Shown here one piece after another: positions 1 to 9,600 of a DNA stretch of 64,000 nucleotides. The stretch comes from Oerskovia turbata (GTDB taxonomy: Bacteria > Actinomycetota > Actinomycetes > Actinomycetales > Cellulomonadaceae): the NCBI RefSeq assembly GCF_000718325.1, contig NZ_JOFV01000005.1, positions 248,001 to 312,000 on the forward strand. The letters run 5' to 3'. The position numbers and the translations under genes are program-made. Under the pieces are notes generated by a model. That model ran no database searches and was not told where the DNA came from. It saw only the letters and a list, made by a program, of their open reading frames with translations. How positions within the stretch are numbered: the first letter of the stretch is position 1; the number at the start of each line of letters is the position of its first letter.

Positions 1-1614
1 GAGCAGGGCGCGCGCCACGAGCAGCCGACGGCGTTCCCCGCCGGAGATCGTCGTCGCGTCGGGGCCGAGGGTCGTCTCGACCCCGTCGGGCAGTCCTGAG
101 AGCCACTCGCCGAGCCCGACGTCGACCAGGGCGGCCGTCGCCTCGTCCGGCGTCACGTCCCCCCGGGCGACGCGCAGGTTCTCGAGCACCGTGGTGTCGA
201 AGACGTGCCCGTCCTCGGCGACGAAGACGACCTGGTGCGCGACGTCGTCGGGCGGGAAGGTCGCGATCGGTGCGTCGTCGAGGCAGATGCTCCCCGCGAC
301 CTGCGGGATGAGCCCGGCGGTCGTCATGAGCAGGGTCGTCTTGCCGACGCCGGAGGGGCCGACGACCGCGACCGAGCGCCCGGTGCGCACCGCCAGGTCC
401 ACCCCGGTGACGGCCGGGCGCCCGTCCCAGCCGCACGCCGCGCCGGTCACGACGACCGCCGACCTGTCAGAACGAGCGTGACCTCTGGTGCTCGGTGGTC
501 CTGACACGTCTCCGGGACTGGCCATCGTGTCAGAAGCAGCGTGACCTCTGGTGCTCGGTGGTTCTGACACGTCGGGAGCGGCGGCGGCGTCGAGCAGCTC
601 CATGATGCGGCGGGCGGCCTGGCGCGAGCGGTGCATCTGCACCGCGGCGGCGGGCAGCACGCCCGCTGCTTCGAACACCGCGAGGGGCGTGAGGACGACG
701 ACGGCGAGCTCGACCGGGGTCAGCGTGCCCGCGGCGACGGCGGGGATCCCGAGCACCAGCGCGGCGAGCACGGCGAGGCCGATCGCGGCGTTGTTGACGG
801 CTGCGGCCGTGCCCGACGTCCTGGCTCCCGAGTCGGTGACGGCCGCGAGCTCGCGGTCGGTGCGACGCAGCGCGTCCATGCGCTGGGCGAGGCGCCCCGA
901 GACGGTCAGGGGTCCCGCGCCCTCGAGGGTCTCGAGCACGGTCGAGGTCATCTCGGCGCGTGCGGCGGCACCTCGTTCCTCGGTGCGCCGGGCGGCGCGT
1001 GCCGAGAGCCACGGGCCGAGGACGCCCGCGAGCAGCAGGCATGCGAGCAGCGCGACCCCGGCCGACGGCAGGAAGACCCCGACGAGGATCACCGAGCCCG
1101 CGGACACCACGAGCGCGACGCCGGCGGGGATGATCGCGCGCACGACGACGTCGCCCACGGCGTCGACGTCGGCGCCGACACGGGCGAGCAGGTCACCGCG
1201 TCGCACGCCCGCCACCGCCGCTGTACGCCCGGAGGCCAGCGAGGTGTACACGTTGGCGCGGAGCGAGGCCATGCCGCGCAGCGCGACGTCGTGCGAGGCC
1301 AGGCGTTCGAGGTAGCGGAACACACCGCGCGAGATGCCGAACGCGCGCACCGCGACGGTCGCCATGGACAGCTGCAGCACGGGGGGCATCTGCGAGGCGC
1401 GTGCGATGAGCCAGGCCGCGACGGCCGCGAGGCCGACCGAGCTCGCGAGGGCAAGCGACCCGAGGCCGATCGCCTTCGCGGCACGGCCCCAGCTCACGTC
1501 GAGCAGCCGGACCGCACGCCACAGCGGGTCGGTGCCGATCGTGGCCGCCGCACCGCCGCCAGGATCTTCGGCGGTGGGGGCGGAGGGACCCGGGGACTGG
1601 TCGGGGGCGCTCAT
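1..1614 (-). CDS. cydC: Thiol reductant ABC exporter subunit CydC (partial, C-terminus outside window)
   Basis: Fused membrane/ATPase half-transporter that, with CydD, exports cysteine/glutathione-type thiols needed to assemble cytochrome bd. The ATG at 1614 overlaps the cydD stop (ATGA). About 538 residues are visible. The N-terminal two thirds is the transmembrane domain; the ATPase domain has Walker A GPSGVGKTT near residue 419, a Q-loop region VFVAEDGHVF, and the signature ISGGERRR near residue 523. Walker B and the switch histidine lie beyond the left edge. The linker between membrane and ATPase domains (positions 463-571) holds two copies of a 46-bp palindromic element read in frame, giving two DVSxPPSTRGHA peptides. 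Identification is firm from domain order, neighbour cydD and the cyd operon. Confidence 0.93.
   Translation of the reverse strand, partial: MSAPDQSPGPSAPTAEDPGGGAAATIGTDPLWRAVRLLDVSWGRAAKAIGLGSLALASSVGLAAVAAWLIARASQMPPVLQLSMATVAVRAFGISRGVFRYLERLASHDVALRGMASLRANVYTSLASGRTAAVAGVRRGDLLARVGADVDAVGDVVVRAIIPAGVALVVSAGSVILVGVFLPSAGVALLACLLLAGVLGPWLSARAARRTEERGAAARAEMTSTVLETLEGAGPLTVSGRLAQRMDALRRTDRELAAVTDSGARTSGTAAAVNNAAIGLAVLAALVLGIPAVAAGTLTPVELAVVVLTPLAVFEAAGVLPAAAVQMHRSRQAARRIMELLDAAAAPDVSEPPSTRGHAASDTMASPGDVSGPPSTRGHARSDRSAVVVTGAACGWDGRPAVTGVDLAVRTGRSVAVVGPSGVGKTTLLMTTAGLIPQVAGSICLDDAPIATFPPDDVAHQVVFVAEDGHVFDTTVLENLRVARGDVTPDEATAALVDVGLGEWLSGLPDGVETTLGPDATTISGGERRRLLVARALL
463..571. repeat. Two copies of a 46-bp palindromic element inside cydC
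   Basis: Copies lie at 463-508 and 526-571. Each is bounded by inverted arms; in the second copy they are perfect 10-mers, CGTGTCAGAA at 526-535 and TTCTGACACG at 562-571. The inner sequence GTGACCTCTGGTGCTCGGTG is shared. Both copies are in frame with cydC and encode part of the inter-domain linker. No further copy was noticed elsewhere in the window by eye. Confidence 0.85.
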
Positions 1615-3416
1615 GCGACGGCTCCTGACGAGGAGGCGGACGGCGTGGGCGCGCCGGGGTCGGCGCCGGGTGCCCCGTCCGGGACGGAGGGTGGGAGCGG
1701 TGCCGAGGACACCGTCACGACCTGGTCGGCGAGCTCGACGAGGCTCGTGCGGTGCGCGACCACGACGACCGTGCGTCCCTGGTCGCGCCACGTGCGGACG
1801 GCGTCGAGCACGGCCTGCTCGCCGCGCGCGTCGAGGTGCGCCGTGGGCTCGTCGAGCACCACGAGGGGGACGAGGGCCGGGTCGCCGAGCAGTGCGGCCG
1901 TGAGGGCGACGCGCTGGCGCTGGCCCACGCTGAGCCCCACGCCGCCCTGGCCGATCGCGGTGCGCCAGCCGTCGGGCAGGACGTCGAGCACGGCGTCGAG
2001 CCCGGACAGGCGCGCGGCGGCGGCAAGGTCGGCGTCGGGGACCTCGCGACCGTCGAGCACGACGTCACGCACGGTCCCCGGGGCGAGCGTGGGGCGCTGC
2101 GGCACCCAGGCGACCTGCGGCCACCAGGTGGTCGGGTCGACGTCCGCGAGGTCGACGGGCTCGCCGCCCGCCGGGGTCACCAGGACGCGCCCGGCGTCGG
2201 GGGCCAGCAGGCCCAGGAGCACCAGGGCCGTGGTCGTCTTGCCGGACCCGCTGGGCCCGGTCAGGGCGACCACGGTGCCCGACGGCGCCGCACCGGTCCT
2301 GGAGGCGTCGTCGGTGTCGCTTGCCGTGAGGCGGGCACCGAACGCGGCCGTCAGCGCGGCGGGGGCCAGCACGTCGCGGTCTCCCGCTCGCACGCTGACA
2401 CCGTCGAACGTGAGGCGTGCGCCGGCGAGGGCCGGGGCGGGGACGGTCCCGACGGGCGGCAGCGGCTCGTCGAGCACCTCGAACGCCTGGTTGGCCGCCG
2501 CGATCCCGTCGGTCGACGCGTGGAAGTGCATGCCGACCTGCCGCAGCGGCAGGTAGACCTCGGGCGCCAGGACCAGGACGGCGAGCGCGGGCTCGAGACC
2601 GACCTCGCCGTACACGAGCCGCAGCCCGATGCCGACCGCGACGAGCGCGACCGACAGCGTCGTGAGCAGCTCGAGGACCATGCCCGACAGGAACGCGACG
2701 CGCAGCGTGCCCATGGTGGCGCGTCGGTTCGCGTCGCCGAGCGCCTTGACGCGCTTCTCGGGGCCGTGCTCGCGACCGAACGCGCGCAGGGTCGGGAGCC
2801 CGGCCAGCAGGTCGAGGACCTGCGACCCGAGCCGCTGCATCACCTTGAGCCGTCGCTCGGACGTCCCGGCCGTGAGCTGCCCGACGAGGATCATGAAGAG
2901 CGGGACGAGGGGGATCGTGACCGCGATGATGAGCGCGGAGATCCAGTCGAGGCCCAGCACCACGGCCAGGGTCGCGGGCGTGACGGTCGCTGCGAGGAGG
3001 AGCTGGGGCAGGTAGCGGACCATGTAGGGCTCGAGGTCGTCGAGCCCGCGCGTCGCGAGCGTCGCGACGGCCGGCCCGCGGCCGGTCGCCAGCCATCGGG
3101 GCCCGAGGGCCACCGCGTGGCTGACGACCTGCTCGCGGAGCTCCGCGACGGTCTTGGTCGCGGCCTTGAGCGCGAACCGTTCCTGCGCCCACGCGACCCC
3201 GGCGCGCACCACCACGACCGCGGCGAGCCACGAGAGGGGCGTGGCGACGTCGGGCAGCGTGAGGCCGCCCTGGATCGCGGGGGCGAGGACGCTCGCGACG
3301 AGCAGCGCCTGCGCCACGACGAGCCCGGCCGTGACGAGACCGAGCACGGCCGTGAGCACGACGTACCCGCGTGCCGCCCGCGCCTGGCGCAGGAGCCGTG
3401 GATCGAGAGGCTTCAC
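1611..3416 (-). CDS. cydD: Thiol reductant ABC exporter subunit CydD
   Basis: Partner of CydC in the cysteine/glutathione exporter required for cytochrome bd maturation. 601 residues, starting at a GTG that overlaps the cydB stop (GTGA). The N-terminal ~300 residues carry six predicted membrane spans; the ATPase domain shows Walker A TGPSGSGKTTT near residue 390, signature LSVGQRQR (Val where most transporters have Gly) and Walker B VVLDEPTAHLD. A Pro/Ala/Ser-rich tail follows the ATPase domain. The order cydA-cydB-cydD-cydC is the usual actinobacterial one. Expression is presumably controlled by the Rex-type site upstream of cydA. Confidence 0.94.
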   Translation of the reverse strand: MKPLDPRLLRQARAARGYVVLTAVLGLVTAGLVVAQALLVASVLAPAIQGGLTLPDVATPLSWLAAVVVVRAGVAWAQERFALKAATKTVAELREQVVSHAVALGPRWLATGRGPAVATLATRGLDDLEPYMVRYLPQLLLAATVTPATLAVVLGLDWISALIIAVTIPLVPLFMILVGQLTAGTSERRLKVMQRLGSQVLDLLAGLPTLRAFGREHGPEKRVKALGDANRRATMGTLRVAFLSGMVLELLTTLSVALVAVGIGLRLVYGEVGLEPALAVLVLAPEVYLPLRQVGMHFHASTDGIAAANQAFEVLDEPLPPVGTVPAPALAGARLTFDGVSVRAGDRDVLAPAALTAAFGARLTASDTDDASRTGAAPSGTVVALTGPSGSGKTTTALVLLGLLAPDAGRVLVTPAGGEPVDLADVDPTTWWPQVAWVPQRPTLAPGTVRDVVLDGREVPDADLAAAARLSGLDAVLDVLPDGWRTAIGQGGVGLSVGQRQRVALTAALLGDPALVPLVVLDEPTAHLDARGEQAVLDAVRTWRDQGRTVVVVAHRTSLVELADQVVTVSSAPLPPSVPDGAPGADPGAPTPSASSSGAVA

Positions 3417-4588
3417 GCGGGCGTGCTGCCGGTGCCGTCGCTCGTGCGGCCCGACGCCGCCGCGCCCGTCCCCGAGTCCTCGTCACCCGTGGCGGGGGTC
3501 AGGTCCAGGTTCTTGGCGCTGCCCGAGGACGGCCCGCCGAACGCGGAGTCCTTGAGCTTCCTGAGCGAGAGACCGATGGGTGGCGGGATGTCCTTGGTCG
3601 ACAGGCGACGGCGGAACACCCAGTACGTCCACGACTGGTAGAGCAGCACGAGCGGCACCAGGAACACGGCGACCCACGTCATGACGGTCAGCGTGTACTG
3701 CGTCGAGGACGCGTTGTCGATGGTCAGCGAGTTCGCGGGGTCGAGAGCCGGCATCACGTCGGGGTACATGGACCCGAAGATCAGCACGGTCGCGGAGAGG
3801 ATCGCGAGCGCGGAGAACAGGAACGCCCAGCCCTCGCGGGCCTTGGCGTTGGCGAGCACGACCCCCACCAGTGAGACGGCTGCGACGACGACCACGGCCC
3901 ACGTCCACGGCACGGAGTAGGCGACCTGGGCCCACACGGCCCAGCCGCCGGCCACGAGCACCGAGGCGACCGAGAACCAGCCGGCCAGGCGGCGGGCCTT
4001 GACCCGGACCTCGCCGTCGGTCTTGAGGGCGATGAACACGGCACCGTGCATGAGGAAGAGCAGCACGGTCGTGAGGCCACCGAGCAGTGCGAACGGGCTG
4101 AGCAGGGCCCAGAAGCCGCCCACGTACTGGTGGGCCGCGTCGAGCTCGACGCCGCGGACCAGGTTGGCGAACGCGACGCCCCACAGGATCGCGGGGATCC
4201 ACGAGCCGAAGACGATGGCCTGGTCGCAGCGTGCACGCCAGCGGTCGTCGTTGATCTTGCCGCGGTACTCGAACGCGACGCCGCGCACGATGAGCGCGAG
4301 CAGGATCAGGAAGAGCGGGATGTAGAACCCGGAGAAGAGCGTGGCGTACCACTCGGGGAAGGCCGCGAACGTCGCACCACCCGCGGTGATGAGCCAGACC
4401 TCGTTGCCGTCCCAGACCGGGCCGATCGTGTTGATGATGAGCCGACGCTCGGTGTCCTTCTTCGCCTTGTCCTTGTTGCGGGACAGGATCGGCAGGAGCA
4501 TGCCCACGCCGAAGTCGAAGCCTTCGAGGACCAGGTAGCCGATCCACAGGATCGCGATGAGCACGAACCAGAGAATGGTGAGTTCCAT
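3413..4588 (-). CDS. cydB: Cytochrome bd ubiquinol oxidase subunit II
   Basis: Membrane subunit II of the bd-type quinol oxidase, which reduces oxygen to water with quinol electrons. 391 residues; the start MELTILWFVLIAILWIGYL and the following LEGFDFGVGMLLP are diagnostic of CydB. Eight or so hydrophobic segments fill residues 1-330. The last ~55 residues are a hydrophilic Ser/Gly/Thr-rich tail that makes the protein slightly longer than typical (about 340-380). It begins 33 bp after the cydA stop and overlaps cydD by 4 nt, so the operon is translationally coupled. Confidence 0.96.
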   Translation of the reverse strand: MELTILWFVLIAILWIGYLVLEGFDFGVGMLLPILSRNKDKAKKDTERRLIINTIGPVWDGNEVWLITAGGATFAAFPEWYATLFSGFYIPLFLILLALIVRGVAFEYRGKINDDRWRARCDQAIVFGSWIPAILWGVAFANLVRGVELDAAHQYVGGFWALLSPFALLGGLTTVLLFLMHGAVFIALKTDGEVRVKARRLAGWFSVASVLVAGGWAVWAQVAYSVPWTWAVVVVAAVSLVGVVLANAKAREGWAFLFSALAILSATVLIFGSMYPDVMPALDPANSLTIDNASSTQYTLTVMTWVAVFLVPLVLLYQSWTYWVFRRRLSTKDIPPPIGLSLRKLKDSAFGGPSSGSAKNLDLTPATGDEDSGTGAAASGRTSDGTGSTPA

Positions 4589-4621
4589 GAGTACTGGGTC
4601 TCCTTGAGCCGTCAGAGCGCG

Positions 4622-6142
4622 TCAGTACGCGAAGGACAGGGGGCGGTCGGACTCGTCGGCCGAGTCCGGGTCGTCGGGGTCGCCCTTGGCGCGCGCCTCG
4701 GGGGAGTCGTCGTGCACGATCTCTGGCACGCCCTCGACCGAGTAGCGGTGGATGAGCGTGAACCACACGACCGCGAGGGCCCCGTAGACGAGCGTGAAGA
4801 CGATCATCGAGGTCAGGACGACGCCGGGGCTCACCACGGTCGACACGCCGCGCTCGGTGAGCAGGCGGATCGAGTCGATCCCGGAGGGGTTGGGGGCGAC
4901 GACCCAGGGCTGGCGCCCGGTCTCGGTGAAGATCCAGCCGAACGAGGACGCGATGAACGGCATGGGGATGGCCCAGATGCCGACGCGGGCGAACCACTTG
5001 TTGTCCGTGACCCGGCCCTTGCGGGTCAGCCACAGCGCCATGGCGGACAGGACGATCGACCCGACGGCGAAGCCGATCATGAGCCGGAAGCTCCAGTAGG
5101 TCAGCGCCAGGTTGGGGGAGTAGTTGACGGGCTCGCCGGCCGCGGTGAGGTCGCCGTAGCGCTCGGTCATGTTCTGCTGGACCTCGTCGACGCCCGGGAG
5201 GGGCGCGCTGAAGCTGCCCTCGGCCAGGTAGGAGGTCAGGCCAGGGATCTCGAGGATGTGGTTGACGCCCTCGCACGAGTCGGACAGGTCGCCGATCGCG
5301 AGGATCGAGAACGGCGCGCCGTCGGGAGAGCTCTCGCACAGCGCCTCGGCCGCGGCCATCTTCATGGGCTGCTGCTGGAACATGAGCTTGGCCTGGAAGT
5401 CGCCGCTGACCGCGACCCCGAGTCCGCCGACGATCATCGCGATGACGCCGAGCGTGATGGCCGGGCGGTAGACGTTGCGAGCGAGCTCGATGTTCTCGGC
5501 CTTCTTGGTGCGCACGAGGCGCACCATCCACCAGGCGGCGATGCCGGCGACGAACGTGCCCGCGGTGAGGAAGGCCGCGGTGATGGTGTGCGGGAACGCC
5601 GCCCACAGCGTGTTGTTGGTGAGCACGGCACCGATGTCGTTCATCTCGGCGCGACCGGTCTCGGGGTTGTAGATGGTCCCGACGGGGTGCTGCATCCACG
5701 AGTTGGCCGCGAGGATGAAGAACGCCGAGAGGTTCACGGCGATCGCCACGGCCCAGATGCACGCGAGGTGCACCTTCTTGGACAGGCGGTCCCAGCCGAA
5801 GATCCACAGGCCGAGGAAGGTCGACTCGATGAAGAACGCGGCGAGCGCCTCCATGGCGAGCGGGGCACCGAAGACGTCTCCGACGAAGCGTGAGTACTCG
5901 CTCCAGTTCATGCCGAACTGGAACTCCTGCACGATCCCCGTCACGACACCGATCGCGAAGTTGATGAGGAGGAGCTTGCCGAAGAACTTGGTGAGCTTGA
6001 GCCACCGCTCGTTCCCCGTGCGCACCCATGCGGTCTGCATGATGGCGACGAGAGGAGCGAGCCCGATCGTCAACGGCACGAAGATGAAGTGGTAGACGGT
6101 CGTGATGGCGAACTGCCACCTCGCGAGATCGAGGACGTCCAC
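4622..6142 (-). CDS. cydA: Cytochrome bd ubiquinol oxidase subunit I
   Basis: Catalytic subunit I of cytochrome bd, which binds hemes b558, b595 and d and oxidises quinol. 506 residues from a GTG start preceded by the ribosome binding site AGGAG. Typical elements are DLARWQFAITTVYHFIFVPL at the N-terminus (heme-ligand His in FHFI/YHFI context), the Q-loop region around residues 240-330, and TGRQPWVV, the conserved GRQPW motif. First gene of cydABDC. The operon lies downstream of a Rex-type operator at 6288-6305, consistent with induction at low oxygen or high NADH. Confidence 0.97.
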   Translation of the reverse strand: MDVLDLARWQFAITTVYHFIFVPLTIGLAPLVAIMQTAWVRTGNERWLKLTKFFGKLLLINFAIGVVTGIVQEFQFGMNWSEYSRFVGDVFGAPLAMEALAAFFIESTFLGLWIFGWDRLSKKVHLACIWAVAIAVNLSAFFILAANSWMQHPVGTIYNPETGRAEMNDIGAVLTNNTLWAAFPHTITAAFLTAGTFVAGIAAWWMVRLVRTKKAENIELARNVYRPAITLGVIAMIVGGLGVAVSGDFQAKLMFQQQPMKMAAAEALCESSPDGAPFSILAIGDLSDSCEGVNHILEIPGLTSYLAEGSFSAPLPGVDEVQQNMTERYGDLTAAGEPVNYSPNLALTYWSFRLMIGFAVGSIVLSAMALWLTRKGRVTDNKWFARVGIWAIPMPFIASSFGWIFTETGRQPWVVAPNPSGIDSIRLLTERGVSTVVSPGVVLTSMIVFTLVYGALAVVWFTLIHRYSVEGVPEIVHDDSPEARAKGDPDDPDSADESDRPLSFAY

Positions 6143-6656
6143 AAACGCTCCTGGGGGGTTCCTGGGGGCTACCGGGGGTTCTGAGAGGTCGTCTCAGGGC
6201 AGGGTCAGCGTTCCTACTGCTGACGCTATGACCAATCTGCACCATCGGCGAGGGGTGCAGGCGCCAAAACTCTCGGGAAACGACAGTTTGTGAGAACCTT
6301 CACAAGGTCCGGATCGGGACCTTGGTCCTCTGGACGACACGGGCGGCGGACCTGTAGATGCCCATCTGATCGACGTCGGCTGTGCGATACTTGACCCAGC
6401 AAGGGGGACCACATCTCCTCCGTGCCCAGTACGTGCTCGACGCAACCGCAGTCCGCGGCTCGCGGAGCGCCGCCGAACGGGAAGAATGGCCCGCCCGGCG
6501 AAGCGCCCCCCGCCGCCCGCCCTTGCCCGAGCCGCCACCGCCGACTTCCGTCGCGGGGACGACAGCGCTGCGATGCGCACGTCCCGAGCGACGACTACCG
6601 CCCGAACGGGCCGCACGATGTGGGGACGGACCTTCGGGGTACCAGGAGCGCATCGC
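6143..6656. other. Divergent intergenic region between cydA and rne
   Basis: 514 bp without a convincing gene. It holds the Rex-type operator (6288-6305) and must hold the promoters of both cydA and the RNase E gene. An open frame from 6486 runs into rne, but the GTG at 6657 has a good ribosome binding site and the upstream part has no recognisable domain, so I treat 6392-6656 as a possible long leader of rne. A GATACT at 6386-6391 could be a -10 box for rne; this is weak. Confidence 0.5.
6288..6305. promoter_or_regulatory. Rex-type redox operator upstream of cydABDC
   Basis: TTGTGAGAACCTTCACAA matches the known Rex consensus TTGTGAAnnnnTTCACAA with one mismatch. Rex is the NADH/NAD-sensing repressor, and cydABCD is its classical actinobacterial target. 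The site is about 146 nt upstream of the cydA start. Confidence 0.82.
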
Positions 6657-9600
6657 GTGACCCTCGACCACACCCCTGACTCGACGAGCTCGACCCCTGA
6701 CTCGACGAGCTCGACCGCCGGCCAGGACGCAGCACCCGCCAGGAAGCCTGCCCGACGACGCGTCACCCGGACCGCAGCGGCCCCCGGCTCCGCCGAGGTC
6801 GCCCAGGCCGCAGCAGCCCAGGCCGCAGCAGCCCAGATCTCCCTCCCCGCCGTGAAGGCCGCGGCACAGCCCGCGGCCGTCAACCCCGACGCCCCCTCGG
6901 GCTCGCTCGGGATCGACCTCCCGACCGCCGAGGCCGCCCCGCGCCGCTCGCGCCGCGTCGTCCGCCCGACGACGACCCCCTCGGCCACGACGGCCGCCGA
7001 CGCGCCCGCCCCGAAGGCCCCGGCCACGGTCGAGCCCCCTGCCGCACCGCCCGCGACGACGGCACCCGCCGAGAAGGCAACCGCCGCGGCTCGGACACCC
7101 GCCCAGGACGCCCCGGCCGACGCGCCCCGTCGTGGTGGCAAGCGAGGCGCGGCCGCCCGCGCCGCAGCCGCCGACGCACCGGTCCTCGACGTGCTGTCCG
7201 AGCTCGGCCTCAAGCCAGCCGCCGAGCAGGACGCCCCGGCCGAGAAGCCCGCCCGCGCTCGTCGCACCCGCAAGCCCGCCGCGGAGCCGGCATCCGAGCC
7301 CGCCGCTGCACCCGTCGCCGAGGCACCGGTCGCCGAGGCGCCCGCAGCAGCCCCGGCCGCCCAGCCGACCCCCGCGGCGGACGAGCCCGCCGCCCCGGCC
7401 ACGAAGCGCCGTCGGGCCACGCGGTCCTCCGCAGCGCAGGCCGATGCGCCGGCCACCGAGGACGCCACCACCCGGACACCGACCGAGGTGCCCGCAGAGG
7501 CCCCCGCCGAGAAGGCCCCCGCCGCCAAGCGTCGCCGCGCGACCTCGAAGGCCCCGACCGAGGAGACCGCGCCCGTCGTCGAGGCTCCCGCCGAGCCCGC
7601 CGCGCCCAAGGTCCGCTCGCGCCGCGTCAACAAGGTCTCGGCTGCGGCCAAGGCCGAGGCCGAGGCGGCCACCCCGGTCGCCGAGGAGGCACCCGCCTCG
7701 CCCGCGTCGACCGGTGGCGGCTCCGCCACCCCGCGCCTGGCGACGACCGCGCTCCTGTTCCAGGCGCCGGACCCGGCCGCCGCGCCGCGCCGCTCGCGCC
7801 GCGTGGTGCGCCCGACCACGTCGCCCACGGACGCCCTGCCGAGCTTCGCCACGCCGGGCACGCGCCCGACCGAGGAGGCGCCCGCCCGCGTGGAGGCCTC
7901 GGCCCCCGAGGCTCCGGTCGTCCAGGCTCCCCAGTCGTTCCAGGCACCCCAGGCACCTGCCGAGCAGACCCCGGTCGAGCAGCGTGAGGCCCCCGCCCGC
8001 ACACGTGGCGGTCGCGGCCGGTCCGCGCGCCGCGGCGCCGGTGCACCGTCGACCTCCGCGACGACGACCCCCGCACAGTCCCCGACGGCCCCCGCTGCCG
8101 AGCCCGCAGTCGAGGCGGCGCCCGTCGTCGAGGTCGAGCTCGCCGGGGCAGACCTGGCTGCGGTCGAGGAGATCGAGCTGATCGAGGCCGAGCTCGTCGC
8201 CGAGGGCGTCGAGATCCCAGCCGACGCGTTCGAGGCCGACGACCTCGAGATCGTGGTCGAGCCCGACGAGCGGTCGGCCTCCGCCGAGGACGACGAGCAG
8301 GACGCACCGCGTCGCCGTCGCCGTCGCGGTGGCCGTGGCCGCCGCTCCCGCGGTGGCGACTCGCGCGCCGACGGCGACGAGTACGGCGACGACGAGACGG
8401 ACGACCGGTCGGAGCAGGTCGCGGGAGCCACCACCGAGGGGGACCTGGGCGCCGAGACCGCAGAAGGCCAGCAGGACCAGCAGGGCCGGCAGGACGACCA
8501 CGGCGACGATCACGACGGTGAGGAGGGCTCGGGATCGAGCCGTCGCCGTCGCCGCCGTCGTCGCGGCGGACGGGCCGACGGCAGCGAGAGCGCCGGCGTC
8601 TCCACCTCCACGTCGTCCACCCGCACCCGCACGCGCGAGCGCAGCGGCAGCACGTCCTCGGACGAGGTGACCGCGCTCAAGGGCTCGACGCGCCTCGAGG
8701 CCAAGCGTCAGCGCCGCCGCGAGGGCCGCGACGCCGGTCGCCGTCGTCAGATCATCACGGAGGCCGAGTTCCTCGCGCGCCGCGAGTCGGTCGAGCGTTC
8801 CATGGTCGTGCGCGAGAAGAACGGTCGCACGCAGATCGCCGTGCTCGAGGACGGCGTGCTCGTCGAGCACTACGTCTCGCAGCAGTCGCAGGTCTCGATG
8901 GCCGGCAACGTCTACCTGGGCCGCGTCCAGAACGTCCTGCCGTCCATGGAGGCTGCGTTCATCGACGTCGGCAAGGGCCGCAACGCCGTCCTGTACGCCG
9001 GCGAGGTCAACTGGGACGCCGTGGGCCTCGACGGGCAGCCGCGCCGCATCGAGCAGGCGCTCAAGTCCGGCGACTCCGTGCTGGTCCAGGTCACCAAGGA
9101 CCCGATCGGCCACAAGGGCGCTCGCCTCACGTCGCAGATCACGCTCGCGGGCCGCTACCTCGTGTTCGTCCCCGGCGGCGGCATGACCGGCATCTCGCGC
9201 AAGCTCCCGGACACCGAGCGTGCCCGCCTCAAGAAGATCCTGCGCGAGGTCGTGCCCGAGGGGTCGGGCGTGATCGTGCGCACGGCCGCCGAGGGAGCGA
9301 GCGAGGACGAGCTGCGCGCCGACGTCGAGCGCCTGCAGAGCCAGTGGGAGGCGATCGAGAAGAAGGCGAAGTCGGTCTCCGCCCCGGCACTGCTCCAGGG
9401 TGAGCCGGACCTCGCGATCCGCGTCGTCCGCGACATCTTCAACGACGACTTCAGCTCGCTCGTCGTCTCGGGTGACAACGCCTGGAACGAGATCTCGAGC
9501 TACGTCGCCGAGCTCGCGCCCGACCTCAAGGAGCGCGTCTCGCGCTGGACGTCCGAGAAGGACGCCTTCTCGGCGCACCGCGTCGACGAGCAGCTTGCCA

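Noticed and set aside
6486..6656. Upstream extension of the RNase E reading frame
   Set aside because: Reads as Arg/Pro-rich sequence without conservation features, and the GTG at 6657 has a clear AGGAG at proper spacing.
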